Source of the DNA: Aquatica leii
Taxonomy: Eukaryota > Arthropoda > Insecta > Coleoptera > Lampyridae
Length of the DNA: 64,000 nt
Assembly: GCA_035610365.1 (NCBI GenBank)
Contig: CM069437.1
Location: 55,452,093-55,516,092, forward strand
Reading direction: 5' to 3'
Shown: piece by piece, positions 23,840 through 36,139 of the stretch
Layout: every line of letters starts with the position of its first letter
How positions within the stretch are numbered: position 1 is the first letter of the stretch
Program-made: the position numbers and the translations under genes
Notes under the pieces: model-generated
Seen by the model: only the letters and a program-made list of their open reading frames with translations
Told to the model about the DNA's origin: nothing
The model's database searches: none

Positions 23840-24440
23840 TCTACTACTATAATCCGGCAATTGTCTTTCGATGATTTTCTCCAGTTCTTGGTTTTCTTTT
23901 TCTATTATTACAACTGATGTTGTTCTTTCCTCGTTTTTTTAACTTGTCCGTGTAAACTACGAAATTATTTTTTTTCGTTTCTGTACTTTCTTTGAATAGA
24001 GTGGCACTTAGTGCCAGGTGTATATGCAGTTCAGACTCCACTGGTGTTTCCCGTTCTCCTTCCTGTATCTTGCGCACAGCCGTTATTTCCGTCCATATCG
24101 AGCTTGTTCCGTTTATTACCTCAAGTGCTCTAATGGATGTTGTCCTATAGGCTTTCGTAATTCTTAATAACATTGGTAGTCATTGAATCGATGATTTTTT
24201 TTACCCCTGGGACCGTTGTCTTTTTCCTCCGTTTTTTATAGCCATGCATTATTACTTGTTTTATAGCTTGACTAAGTATTTCTGTTTTCCATCCCCACGT
24301 TTGTCCTACTACTGCAAACAGCTTGTTTGTGAGTTGTTCTAACTTTGTTCTGACGTTTCTTGGGTATTTTATAAAGTGTCTTTTGATGTCGATGGTAATG
24401 CTAAGATATTTTATTGGATCGGACATTTTGGTTGGTAAGT
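23840..24440 (-). mobile_element. R1-like non-LTR RT C-terminal fragment
   Basis: The minus strand reads SDPIKYLSITIDIKRHFIKY (the KYLG...D thumb motif, about 24365-24425), then LEQLTNKLFAVVGQTWGWKT, IKQVIMHGY and, after a shift, LLRITKAYRTTSIRALEVIN (about 24110-24170). That series (R.....AYRT.S..AL.V..G) is typical of the R1/LOA region after the RT core. The 5' RT part is missing. Sequence down to about 23520 on the same strand may be decayed 3' sequence. Confidence 0.7.
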
Positions 24441-24566
24441 TTTTTTATTTTTATTACTAATGGTCGTATCTACTGCCAAAACCAATACAACCAATAATTT
24501 GTAAATCTCAAACAGTAAGCAGTAACATGTATTAACTTATTAAGATAAAATAGTTTTAAATGACAT

Positions 24567-24640
24567 CAGTGGCGACTGATCCAAAAGGCTCTGGGGCGCA
24601 AGCCCCCCAGACGTTTCTTAAAACAAAAAAAACTGTACAT
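24567..24640. mobile_element. hAT-type terminal fragment 2
   Basis: CAGTGGCGACTGATCCAAAA followed by GGGGCGCAAGCCCCCC resembles the CAGTGGCG...GGGCGC ends of hAT-Charlie-like elements. Only one terminus is recognised, with no transposase. Confidence 0.4.
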
Positions 24641-25189
24641 ATTATTATGAATTAAAATATTTAAACATATTTATAAGATATAAATATCATATACTTTTTA
24701 TTACTCTAAAACATTTATTTAATATGGTCGTCATTCAAAGAAACTTATATTAAATAGGTAATTACTTTAAGTTTAGGGCTACAATTATTTGAGCCCATGG
24801 CTGTATATGTAGCAGAGCGTTCTAACATGACGTTACGACCCCAACTACGACATTTCATATGCAGTTTAAACATGTGAAAGAGCCCACGCGTTTGAAGCCC
24901 GCAATGGTTTTAATTCAATAATCATGAAGCGGTTGTAGTTGCACGACGTATGGTAAATAAAACGGTATTTATCGTACGTAAATTTCGAAAAATGCAAAAA
25001 ATTATAGTACCATTTTTTTTAAATTCATTTGTAAAACTGTCGTTAAAGCTGGAAATATGGGAGTATGCATTGAAAATGAGGGTTTTATATTGAGACTCGG
25101 CAAGTATATATCCGATTGGACTGAAATAAAATTTACCTGAAAGCTAAAACTCTAGGCTGCAAACATCAGTCCAATTTTAACTGCCGGAA

Positions 25190-26215
25190 TGTAAAGACGT
25201 TTTTGTCCGAAATTTTAAACATAGCTGAGTTTGTGTCTACAAAACCGTTTTTGCGGGAAATTCTTTTACATTAGTTCCACCGAAAAACAACAGCAGCTGA
25301 GGCGCATAGAATATTAGTGAAAACATACGGCAGCAATGCTTTTTCAGAACAAACATGCAGAAAATGGTTTCACTATTTAAGAGTGGTGATTTTGACCTCA
25401 AAGATGAAGAACATCCTGGTGCTGAGAAAAAGTTTGAAGATACCGAATTGGAGGCATTAGGTAATGAAGATCTATGACACAGCAAAAGCTTGCGAAAACA
25501 TTTCTAGATGCTTGAAACAATTGGGAATTATTCAAAAGCAAGAAAATTGGGTGGCGTATGAGTTGAAACCGAGGAACATCAAAATAATTTTTTAACTGCA
25601 AACAGCTGCTCACGCGACAGAAAAGAAAAAGTTTTTTGCGTCGAATTGTTACTGGTAATGAAAAGTAGATACGTTACGACAACCCTAAAGAAAAGCATGG
25701 GTCAAGCCCGGCGAGCCATCAACATCGACAGCGAAACCAAATATTCCTGGTTCTAAGCTCATGCTCTGTATTTGGTAAGACCAGCTCGGAGTAAGATATT
25801 ATGAGCTAATTAAACCGGACGAGACAATTAATTGATCAAACTGAGTTAAGCATTGAATCGTTAAAGGCCGCGATACGCCGAAAGACATGACAAGGTTGTT
25901 CTTCAACATGACAACGCACGACCTCATGTTGCAAATGTAAAAAACTACCTGGAGAAGCTTAAATCGGAAGTCCTAACCTAACCCGCCGTATTCACCAGAT
26001 ATTGCCTCATCCGATTACCATTTGTTCCGGTTGATGACACATGGACTGGCTGAGCAGCGATTTCCTTCTTATGACGATACTAAAAATGGGCCGATGACTG
26101 AATTGTATCAAAAGATCAAGACTTGGGAGATGGGAGAAGGTCGTAGCTGCCGATGGACAGTATTTTGAATGATCTGAGTCTGATAGTCTTCTCAAAATAA
26201 ACTGTTGATTTTTAT
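25190..26215 (+). mobile_element. mariner (mellifera-type) transposase relic
   Basis: Plus-strand fragments, in order: AAEAHRILVKTYGSNAFSEQ (HTH, from about 25285), GDFDLKDEEHPGAEKKFEDT, LEALGNEDL, GNYSKARKLGG-YELKPR, CVELLLVMK region, YDNPKEKHG-region (about 25675-25705), GEPSTSTAKPNIPGSK-like DNA (about 25710-25760), YYELIKPDETIN (about 25798-25833), then YPPYSPDIASSDYHLF-like DNA (about 25982-26030) and VVAADGQYFE (26140-26170). Frames change repeatedly. A terminal-type sequence AACGCTCATTTTTAATGCAT lies at about 26222. Full-length in order but dead. Confidence 0.85.
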
Positions 26216-26229
26216 TAAAAAAACGCTCA

Positions 26230-27100
26230 TTTTTAATGCATCCTCTAATAATATCTTTAAGAAAGCTATAAAAAATACCGCATTACGGTTTTACAAAAAA
26301 AAACCAATAAAATGAAGTCGATCATAACATATTCGAATAATACTAGATGATACTATTATTTTTGAACGTCTACACATATTTGAATAATATTGTTTTACCT
26401 TTATTGTTAATCAGCATCAGTTTAAAAAATCGTCTCTTTAGTAGCTTAATTAATATCAAATCTCAATTCACACAAAACAAAAATCCGTGATTTTCGATTG
26501 AAAATAGTAAATTAAAGAAAAACGCAATTATTATTGCTTTATTGGCAAAATGCAAAACTTTTCAACTATTCAGAAAAAAAATACAATGCCATTGAAAGAT
26601 TGAATAAGAAATAATATTTCTAAAGTATGGTTAACAACAAATATAATCTAAGAGTTAGGTGTGAAGCCAAAACTATAATTAAGTTTGTCCCGGTATACGT
26701 ATCCTTAATTTTCAATGTAATTTTCAAGTGTTAAAGTAATCTAGCTAAAATCACTAAAATCACCGCAAAGTTCGAGGCGTAATAGTACAATTTATTTTAC
26801 TGGCACTACTTTAGACTTTGTCATAAGCAAACATACATAAGTTTTATAAGTTACGTCGGAGATTCCCGCGACAAGATTCTTTGGTAGTCAAGTTCTTCCT
26901 TGAAAACCAATGTTTGTCTCGACGTCTTTTGGATATCAGCAACTAAACATAATTTATGCTGTTCTTATTTTGTAAATAAATCTCTAATATTTTGTTGCAG
27001 TGAATATCCAATTGACAATTCATGATTTAATGAATTTCTTTTTCAGGAGCAGCACTATTAAAAACTGCTCTGAGCTTCGTACTTAAGCTCATTGACTTAA
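26230..27100. other. Unassigned AT-rich stretch
   Basis: No coding sequence, inverted termini or repeat partner was recognised. Confidence 0.3.
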
Positions 27101-27104
27101 GGTC

Positions 27105-27470
27105 ACCGTGGTGAAGTAAGTAGCATTTGTTGTGATATACTCATTTCTTTTTCAGGTTTATTTACCATGTGACCGTGTGATTCATATTGCTTCATAAATT
27201 TAACATATTTTTGTTTAAAGTCAGGCTTATGTCTAAATTGTTTATCCATTTGATACTAGCGACTATAACAAAATGTTTACAACAACCATAAATAAGTATC
27301 TCTGAAAGATAATCGTATAATTTAACGTCCTTTATCGTATTCTTGAAGTGTTCCTCACGTTGTATTTCAAAATCTGTCGTACGTTTTTTGTGTAGTAAAT
27401 TTTCTTCATCTTTCCAAATTTGTTTTAATAACTGATCTTTGTCAAGTTTATAGATTAGCAATTTTTAGCT
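27105..27470 (-). mobile_element. BEL/Pao pol fragment (segment before the RT)
   Basis: The minus strand reads LLKQIWKDEENLLHKKRTTD and EIQREEHFKNTIKD (about 27300-27450), the F/IW..EE...EEHF motif that precedes the RT in BEL/Pao elements. In another frame KQKYVKFMKQYESHGHM (about 27155-27205) matches the Y..FM.EY..LGHM segment just before the RT. The RT itself is absent. It is diverged from the BEL element at 56-61 kb, so a different family. Confidence 0.6.
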
Positions 27471-28685
27471 TTCAACTAATACGTCAACGGCAACTGCAAA
27501 TTTTCAACCGCAACTTTAACGTCAAATTTATAAATTGGCCTTAAGACATGTACTTTCCGCATTTATGTTTTAATAATTGTAATTATAAAACATAAGAGTA
27601 TTCTATCAAAGTTATGGTTAACGCACACGGCTATTAATGAAATTCCACTATTATATCTTTGCCATGATGTTACTTGGTTTATCCTACTGCATTTTGTCGT
27701 GTTATTTAATGTTATAACTTCGCTTTTGTTGTGACAATTACTGCATTCGTCGTAAAAAATATCCGTATTTGAAACTTATTGCATTTGTCGTAAAAAAAAT
27801 TCTCTTTTATTGAAAAAACGATTGCATTTTTTATATAAACACGTTAAGAAATACTATTCAACAATTATTCTATTCTGGTTGTAATTAAAAAATTAAAACT
27901 TTATTCATCATAGGGGTATGTATAAGAAGGTTCTTAATTCAATTGTTACATTGTGATTTAGTTTTAAGAACCACTGCAATTTCAAAATAACAAAACAAGG
28001 ATTCGCCGGTTTATGTTGTTTGTGGATCTATGTTACATGACTTATTTTTTTGTTTTTGCAAGTAATTATTGTTTTTAAAGAACGCTTTGCAACCTCACCA
28101 CTTTTGTTAATTTAGATTTATTTTGAAACGTCTATACAGTCGATTGCTGTTTAGTTTTAGACTCGTATAAATATATCAAGAGTTCGTCACCTGTTACAAT
28201 GTAGTATACAGAATTTGAACAACTACCGCCAAGTTATTTTAATCTTGCACTATCTAGCCCGTACCTGTATTTGTTTTTTTGTCATATTATATAGGGTTCA
28301 ACTACTGAAAAGTTTCCTGGCGTGATTGTACAAAATTGTGTGTATGTACTATTATGTTTAAAACATTTTGGCGTGATTTTCGTACTATATGAATTTTGTC
28401 TCGAAAGTACTTTTTACATACAAAGCTTAGTCTGTCATTGCGACCTGTGTGGTACATTTTCAATCGAATATTTCGATTTTGTGCAGAATGAAAGTCAAAC
28501 GCATCAAAGCCCGTGAGTTTCTTCATTATTAAATATCTTAAATTATCCACGTTAATGCGGTGTACTAAATCACGGTTTAAGATGCGTTTGCGTTGAGGAA
28601 TTCATCAGGGTAAGAATGCATTGTCATTTTGCGAAACAATTTAATTTTTAATCTTTTGAAAGCATGTTGTCTGTTCTAATGAAAT
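27471..28685. other. Unassigned AT-rich stretch
   Basis: A pair of overlapping opposite-strand open frames at 28302-28550 shows no recognisable domain. Nothing else identified. Confidence 0.3.
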
Positions 28686-28687
28686 TT

Positions 28688-30480
28688 TTATGGTAAACTC
28701 ATAATTATTTGTGTTAGGTTCGTACCAACTCCTGTTTTTGTTAAGCATTCTTTTACTGCTGCTCTCGGAAATCTGTCCAATGCTTTTTCTAAATCTCGAA
28801 ATGTTAGGTACATTGTTACTCTTGTATTTCTTAGTTTTTTACTCAATTGGTGTAATGTAAAGATGTGGTCTTGAATACTTTTCCCCTCTCTAAATCCGCT
28901 TTGTGACTTTTTTAACCGAGATTCTAGTTCCGTTACTAATCGTGTTTCTAGTACCTTTTGATACACTTTTAACACGCTGCTTAACAAAGCGATACCCCTA
29001 CAATTAATGCGATCTCTTCTATCACCTTTTTTGAATATTGGCACAATTACACCCACTTCCCAGTCTTTTGACACAGTTTTTTTACTCCAAGCTTGGTTAC
29101 ATATTGTACTAAGCAGATGTTGCCCTTTATCACCCATCCATCTTAAAATTTCCGAGTTATACAATCAAACCCAGTAACTTTTCTTTTTTTAAGAATATAA
29201 ATACTATCTTGTATCTCTTCTAATTTTATACTGTTGTTATTTGTCATCAATTGGATTTTACTGGTTGTCTTTTTTCTGTAGTTTGTAAAATGTATAGGTT
29301 TTGGAAGTATGTTTTCCATCGTTCCATTATCTTTTTTTGTCTGTAATAATTCTTCCGTTGCCATCTTTTATTTGTTTTATTGCATGTTGTTTGTTTTTAG
29401 CTCTCAATTTTTTTAGTATGTTATAAAACAGTTTTTGGTTTATTGTCTGTTTCCATTTTTAGCCCGAAATTTTTCCATGCTCTTTGTTTTGCTTGCGTGA
29501 CGAGTTCTTTTACCTTTACTCTTTGTTTTTTATATTCTTGGTAGCTCAGCTCGTTTTTTCTATTTAGGTACTTTATCCATTTAACTATTTTGATTTTAAT
29601 GTCTTCGTTTCACCATGCAGTTTGCTTTTTGTTTCTGTTAATTCTTATTATACTACAAACGTCTTTTGCCGCAGTGAGAAGTATGTTCTTGAAAATTTTC
29701 CACGTTTCTTCTACATCTTCAGTTATGTGACTACCTACTCCGTTGATCATTTCTGTAACTTTACATCTATATTGATCTGCAATTTCTTTGTTGTTTAGTC
29801 TGTACGTCTTGATTACTTGGTTTCTAATATTTTTCTCGTGTTTAATAATTTGTCAGTACGATTTATTTTCTTTTGTTCGTTTTTTGAATTTTGGATCTTT
29901 ATTATCTTTTTTCCTTTGTCCTATATGTGTATTATTAATAATAAGTTTTTTATATCTTATTTTTACCCTTATGCCATCTTCTTTTAACTTATCAGCCATT
30001 TGTTTTAACTTCATTTGCATTGCCTTCTCTTTTAACGTTAAACCATTTTCAATGTATACTTGGGTTCCATGTAATCTTTTCTTTTGTTGCATGATTTCTT
30101 TCTTTGCTTCCAAAATTTGCATTTTTACAATTACTGCTTGCTTGCTTGTTTTTATCTTTTCTTACTGTTTGTTTGCATTTGTAGTTTTTCTTCAATCCAT
30201 TCTTGAACTGTTTCCTTGTTATTTTTATTTGCGTCATCTAGTTTTTTTATTACGATGTATCAGCTTTTTTTTTGTTTCTCTAAATTTTTCTCCAGTTTAG
30301 TGATTTTGTTTTCTAGGTGTGTTTTTTTTTCTCTCCATATATTTGCCTTTTCTTTCCACTCTTCTTTTAACAGTCTAAATTTTTTTCTTATTTTCTTATG
30401 ACTTTTATTTATTTGTTGTTGCAATTCGTTTTTTAATCTTTCTATCTTGCTTAGAATGACATCTATTTGTAACAATATAT
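28688..30480 (-). mobile_element. Non-LTR retrotransposon relic (RTE-like RT, ORF1-like coiled coil)
   Basis: Minus strand, 5' to 3': a Lys/Glu-rich coiled coil (30260-30475), then a conserved ORF1-type segment KRLHGTQVYIENGLTLKEK...IRVKIRYKKL (29930-30085). The linker then reads AAKDVCSIIRINRNKKQTAW (about 29610-29670) and KATGFD-like RKVTGFD. RT motifs follow: WEVGVIVPIFKKGDRRD, CRGIALLSSVLKVYQKVLE, SGFREGKSIQDHIFTLHQL and FRDLEKALDRFPR (28740-29090). The endonuclease expected between ORF1 and the linker is missing and the RT stops before the YADD core, so the copy has internal and 3' losses. The architecture is like the element at 44.9-48.1 kb. Confidence 0.78.
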
Positions 30481-30489
30481 CTTCTTTTT

Positions 30490-31949
30490 TTTTGTTTTAT
30501 TTTATTATTCGTTTTTGTGTGGTATGTGCTCTCTGCCGTTGGCAATCTTTGCGTTTTCTTACCTTTTTATAAATATTTCTTCTTCTTTACACTTATCCTC
30601 TCTTTTTTTTTGAACTATTGTTCTAGTTGTCCTACGCTATTTGTTCTATGCCTTCTATCACTGTTTTCATTCATTAGTATTATTTATTACGCTATTAATT
30701 AATAAACTTTGTTTTTATTTATTTATATTACAGTTCTATTTTTGTATTAATATAAACAGAAATCTTACTTTGAAATTCCAACAATTTGATTGTTTCGTTT
30801 CTATGACCTCGCACTCGTAACGTGTAAGTTCAGTAATTTTTTTAATTTATTTTAATTTCCGATTTACATACATACATGTGTAATTAACTTAAATTTTTTT
30901 ACCGGGAATCGCTTTAACTTTATGCACTATTCTTTACACAAATTTTGAATTAATTAGATTTTATTACACTGATTATAAAAACTCAATGAAGCAAAGTCGC
31001 GCTTGCGATATTCACGCTGTCGATTCAATTAAGATATTATTAAAAAATGCATTGTTTCACTTAATTACGAAATATTAGATATTTGTGTTATATTTACTTA
31101 TGTAAATTTGTCTCTTTGGGGATGTAAAAGTTAGGTCAACACAATTTATTTTATGTATGCCGTCTTGTCCAACCAAAGGAAGTTTGCTTCAACGATTACC
31201 GTCTGCGATATTTACCTAAGTACTCTTAATTAATTTATGTAACTCCACTTCGTTTCTTGTTTTCTATCTTTTTTCTTTTGACAAAATAAATAATATTGTT
31301 GTTATAACTTGTATTACGTAATTTGTTCTCTTTCAGTGTTAGATAGATTTAAACGGTATTTTCCAATACTAACTTATGAATAACACACCAAGATCTGCTA
31401 TTCACTCACCGAATTATACTGAGCTAGTTGTCTGCATTTAAGTTACGTAAATTTACGTAACATTACTTGTTTCGCCGCAATGTTTAAAGACGTTTTTATT
31501 TCAGTGTATGTTACATGTCGATCTAATAAAATCATTTCAGGCACAACATTAATATTTTTCGCAACAACAAAGGAATCATAGATGCCCTTCGCAAAGATAG
31601 CCATCACACGTTGGTCTTCCACGATTCAAATTTGCGAACCATTTGTAAACCATCGTTTTGGATTATGCTTTATCTCCAGCTAACTATAAATAATTTTGTA
31701 CACACATTTTATAATTACTTTGTTAAACTGCTAATCGAATTTAAGCAGTGCTTCGCGTATTTACAACATCTGAATAGATATAAAAAATATCATTTAGATG
31801 TACAACAAAGATTTTTAAAATTTAGTATTTAAACAAACAAAATTTGTTGAATTATCTAAAACATATTTCATTATATACGATTTTACTATTATACTTGTTT
31901 ATTGTAAAAGAAAAATTAAACTGGGCGCAGAAAAGAACATCAATATATC
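30490..31949. other. Unassigned AT-rich stretch
   Basis: Only short spurious frames are present (for example 31611-31832, +). No domain or repeat partner is recognised. Confidence 0.3.
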
Positions 31950-33450
31950 GCTGAAATCGGTAAAAAAATTAATTTAGCAAAATACAAAGAAAACACGTTT
32001 AAAAGCTACATGAGATTATATTACAGAATCCCAAAAAAATTATTAACTAACAGGTTAACAGATAATAAACTTTTGATAACAATAGTAAATCAAAATTGTC
32101 AAGCAACAAAAATTCCACAAAAACACAAAATTTTGAAATTGTTTCTAAATTCTTAAACAAATGTTAAATAATGAAAATTAATTTAAAAGCTTAAAACAAC
32201 GTCACATCAGAAATTATTTTTTGAAAACAGCAAATTTTTCAAAAACGCTTAACTAGTATTAACATAGAACACATCCGCTTAAGCATAAAGCAACATTCAA
32301 ATCAAAATTTAAAAAAGAACAAGTAATTAATCAGGTTGAAATTTAGTTAGAAAAAACAGCGATTCCTGATATTACCTCAAAACGATTCGTTCAAATACAT
32401 AAAAAAAACAAACAAGTTTTTCTTTGTAATTACAACCGTCTTATAAAAGTCTTAAAGTCGCTACAAAAAAAGCTTATTGACAAATAAAAATTAATACATA
32501 AAGATAAACGCAAAAAGTAAAAAAAAAACAATAAAAGCAATTATGAATCTCTGTTATATAATTTTCTTTAATATTTAAAAACATTAAAACTTTTGAAACA
32601 CAAAATTTTAAAAATTGAAATGTTTTTTAAGTAAGTAAAAAATACCAATGTGTTTTTTGACAGCAGTTTTATTAAATAACTAAAAAGCAAGAAAACAATA
32701 TAATTTTACATATATAAAGTTATTTTTGTTATGTTAATTCTCTCCATTGTAATTTTTTTGTTTTAATACATGTGATGAGGTTTTTAACATTTGAAAACGC
32801 AGTTTTTACTTTTATTGTCAGCTGCTTTGCATCGTTTGTTTGTTCTATTTTTAATTGCGACAATATATTTATTGTTTAATACAAACAACCTGCTTCGCAC
32901 GTTGGTTGTTGGCATATGGCATTCGACAGTTGTAAAAAATGTGTTTTTAGTTTTGACGTTTTTATGCAGTATTTATTTTTTATTGCAATAAAAAAACGCA
33001 TCTAAAGTTTATCTTGTTAATGCCTATTACTTATTCTTTTATAAAATGTTTTCACATACTTTTTTGTGTACATAGTGTTAATTTATTACTTATGCTAATT
33101 GTTTTAAATGGTTGTATTTTATTTATTAAGACAATTTAAATAAAATTAGATATATTTATTTTAGTAAGTATATAATCAATCAAGGAGTGTTGTTTTATGG
33201 TGTTGGACTGCGTCATTTTGTGTTGTTATAGTTATAGAACGGATTATTTTTTGTGAACTACGAGAAAATAATTGCTTTCAAAGTAAATTATTATGTGTAT
33301 ACTTGCAATCATTCAAACTCTAATAAGAAATCTTGAATGAATGTTTAAGAAACTATTGAACTTTAATCAACATTTATTGAAAATCATGTAATATGGATCA
33401 GATTATAAGTAATGATAATTATAAGTTAGATGAAAAAACTGGTGTGGTCA
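31950..33450. repeat. Dispersed repeat family A, copy 2
   Basis: The 5' two thirds align with 11041-11890. The 3' part (33175-33430: GTGTTGGACTGCGTCATTT, ATTCAAACTCTAATAAGAAA, CAGATTATAAGTAATGATAA) aligns with 51150-51370. The three copies together outline a repeat of at least 1.4 kb without a conserved reading frame. Confidence 0.5.
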
Positions 33451-33674
33451 CCACACGACTTTCCTACAAGGAATGATGAAGGAATGGTTACATATTTTTT
33501 TAAAATTAAAATCATTTTGAATTGATATGTACAGGTTTGTATTGATTTCCTAGTATGCTATAATTTTTTTGAAAATTTTTACCTCGATTTTATTAAGATC
33601 ATATCGACTAACCCTTATATTTGTAAATTTCCATATTACTTTAATAAATTAGAAAAAAAATCGTCGCAGGCAGG

Positions 33675-34390
33675 ATTGTTAGGAAAAATTGTCTCTATAA
33701 AAAACTGAAAGAATAATTTGAATAATTTACACACGTACAAAATTATATCAGAAAACTGTTAAAAATGGCGGATACTCCACTTCTAGTTTTTTATCAAACC
33801 TATCTTATGATAAAGCAGAGGAAATATAAAAAGCCAGTTCCATACCAAATTTTAAATTACTACGACTTTTGGTTCGAGAGTTATCGTGGGTACATCCAAA
33901 GATAAGTTAAATAAGATGCAACAACACTCCCTATATAAACAAGTGAATACAATACAGAGAATAATTGTTATTTTTAACGTATCGTGCTTTTCCTTTACGA
34001 TATGGAATTTTTATCTAAAAAAAATTGTCGTAGGCAAGATTCGAACCTAGGATTATATATTGAATTTACTTTAAATTATAAATCAAATATCTAATAAACT
34101 GTTAATGTTAGATAAACTTTTTATTTGAATAAATTGTTAGGAAGAATTATCTCTATAAGAAACTATAAAAATAGTTCGAATAATTTACATACGTACAAAA
34201 TTATATATGAAAAACTCTTAAAAATGGCGGATACGCCTATTTCCGTTTTTTTATTAGACCCATCTTTTGATAGAACCAAGAGAATATAAAAATCCAGCTC
34301 CATATCAAATTTCAAGTTACTAGAACTTTTGGTTCGAGAGTTATTGTGGGTTCATCGTTACACACAGACACACATAGACACACACACACA
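33675..34390. repeat. Two direct copies of a 225-bp unit ending in a CA-rich microsatellite
   Basis: Unit 1 (about 33675-33900) and unit 2 (about 34134-34355) share AAAAATGGCGGATAC, ACGTACAAAATTATAT, ACTTTTGGTTCGAGAGTTAT and GTGGGT. Unit 2 continues into ACACACAGACACACATAGAC and further CA repeats (34356-34390). Each unit is preceded at some distance by an A-run and TCGTCGCAGGCA/TGTCGTAGGCA, which looks like a second repeated module. Probably two insertions, or a tandem duplication, of an unclassified element. Confidence 0.6.
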
Positions 34391-34636
34391 AATTTTAAAA
34401 AACTTGTATATATAACTCAAAAAACAATACGAAAAAGTCAAATGTTAACTTTCCGACAGAAACGTTTTTCTATAAGACTCTTGTCAACTTTCGACACCGC
34501 TTAGGCAGTATTTCAAATTAAATAAAAATAAAAAAATATTAATAATTGTAAAAAAAACTATTTACTCATTGCAAACTTAAAAACAAAGTTTATTTTTTCC
34601 ATTTATTCTGTAGTTGCTCAAAATGGGTTAATTATA

Positions 34637-35377
34637 TTATATTATTTATTTTTATTTTTATATAGATTCTCAAAACCTTCCCATTAATATATTTAATTTT
34701 AATTTTTATATTTTAATAAACGCTACATGTTTCGACAGAGTCATCTTTAGGCGTATACTATTCATTCAATTCTAAAAAAGATTTTGAAATTTTACACATT
34801 TGCAATAAAGGTTTAAGACTTAATTTTTTATAAATAAAAGAAATTATTAAAAATTCCAATTCTAATCGTGAATCATCCCTTAACGAAGTTGTTAACTTTA
34901 ATAATAATTTACTTTTTCTAAATTAGTTTTTGTTTGATTATTTCCATTATTATATTATTTTGTTGTATCCTACGATTTTCTATTATTAAGATAATTTTGT
35001 GTTGTTCAAATTTTTGAAATTTGTCAAACTTCAAATATTTAACCATTTTTAATTTATTTAATTTGATTAATATATGTTGGTAAGTTTATTCATTTTTATA
35101 ACTTTTTGATTTTTTAATTCATTTTTTAATTCATTTTTCAGATTTCTATTATTATTATTTTTTTAAAGTTTATATAATATTTGAAGTTTGATTTTTCAAT
35201 TCTAATGTAAGTTTATATTTAATTAAGATTTGATTATATATTTTTTGATTTTATAGTATGCGCCTGAAGATGACTCTGTCGAAACATGTAGCGTTTATTA
35301 AAATATAAAAATTAAAATTAAATATATTAATGGGAAGGTTTTGAGAATCTATATAAAAATAAAAATAAATAATATAA
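34637..35377. repeat. Near-perfect 125-bp inverted repeat with 491-bp loop
   Basis: Arms 34637-34761 and 35253-35377 are reverse complements over 125 bp with only two mismatches that I can find, both in the loop-proximal CGCCTAAAG/CGCCTGAAG stretch. The arm contains CTGAAGATGACTCTGTCGAA followed by ACATGTAGCG. The loop is AT-rich with no gene. High arm identity in otherwise decayed surroundings indicates either recent origin or arm-to-arm gene conversion. Confidence 0.85.
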
Positions 35378-35890
35378 CCTAAAAACAAGACGTGGTAATT
35401 CACAAGTATAATTTTTGACTAGAGAAACATAGTAAAGACTCGATCCGGACTAGCTGACTTCGTCGAAAAGTAGACGTTGCTCTAAATATAAATCATAAAG
35501 CATTTTCAATTATCTGCTATCCGACCAATTTTGCCGGATAGGTGCAAGAAAGCGACTTCAAGCGTGTAAGTACAAAGGATCTACCACTATACGCAAAAAC
35601 AAAAAAAAAAGACAAGTTAACCAGAGAAAAATAAATACTTTAATAACGACAAATTCTAAACAGTAATAATATCACAGCAACGTTTTAGGCAACACACTTT
35701 ACCATTAAATAGGGTGAATGTACCTGTTGTCGGTCTTTTAACTAAATTTCGAGATTTAACTATCTATATCTAGTAAGCAGTTATTATTTAGTGAGGTGGC
35801 ATGTATGAAATAAGATACCTGGTATAGTTTTCTATTTAAAAAATGTATCACAAATGTCATATTCTCAACTATAAAATTTGGGAAAAATAT
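35378..35890. other. Unassigned; left flank of the pogo-like element
   Basis: No gene is seen. A short segment GGGTGAATGTACCTGTTGTC at about 35711 could be near the element's left end, but no right-hand partner was found. Confidence 0.3.
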
Positions 35891-35894
35891 TTTT

Positions 35895-35975
35895 TCGGCC
35901 ATCAGTGCATTTTTGCCGGCCGTCAATTTATCCGTTTTCGGCCGGCCGGCCGACAAGTAACCATTTATCGGCCGT
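35895..35975. repeat. Left GGCCG cluster of the pogo-like element
   Basis: At least four GGCC/GGCCG-centred words lie in 80 bp (TTCGGCCATC, GCCGGCCGTC, the overlapping CGGCCGGCCGGCCGAC and ATCGGCCGTG). They stand out sharply against the AT-rich background. A matching cluster lies beyond the other end of the transposase (38530-38755). Confidence 0.65.
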
Positions 35976-36139
35976 GTTCGGTAAACTTAAATTAGGAGAT
36001 ATGTAGGTAATGGATCTGGCACCTATGGTTTGAAAATGATACAAACTAAGAGTTTTTGCACCAAATAAAGTACTAAGCCAAAATTCGCAATGATTCATTT
36101 TATTTACTACCCATATCTTTTTGGTTAGAAGATATCACA

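Noticed and set aside
28302..28550. Overlapping opposite-strand frames as a host exon
   Set aside because: Neither strand shows a domain, and no plausible flanking splice-site pair extends the frame.
34020..34050. tRNA or tRNA-derived SINE suggested by GATTCGAACCTAGG
   Set aside because: A B-box-like word occurs on the minus strand, but no A box or cloverleaf could be placed at a suitable distance.
34637..35377. CRISPR-like or tandem repeat array
   Set aside because: The repeat is a single inverted pair, not a direct series with spacers, and the genome is eukaryotic.
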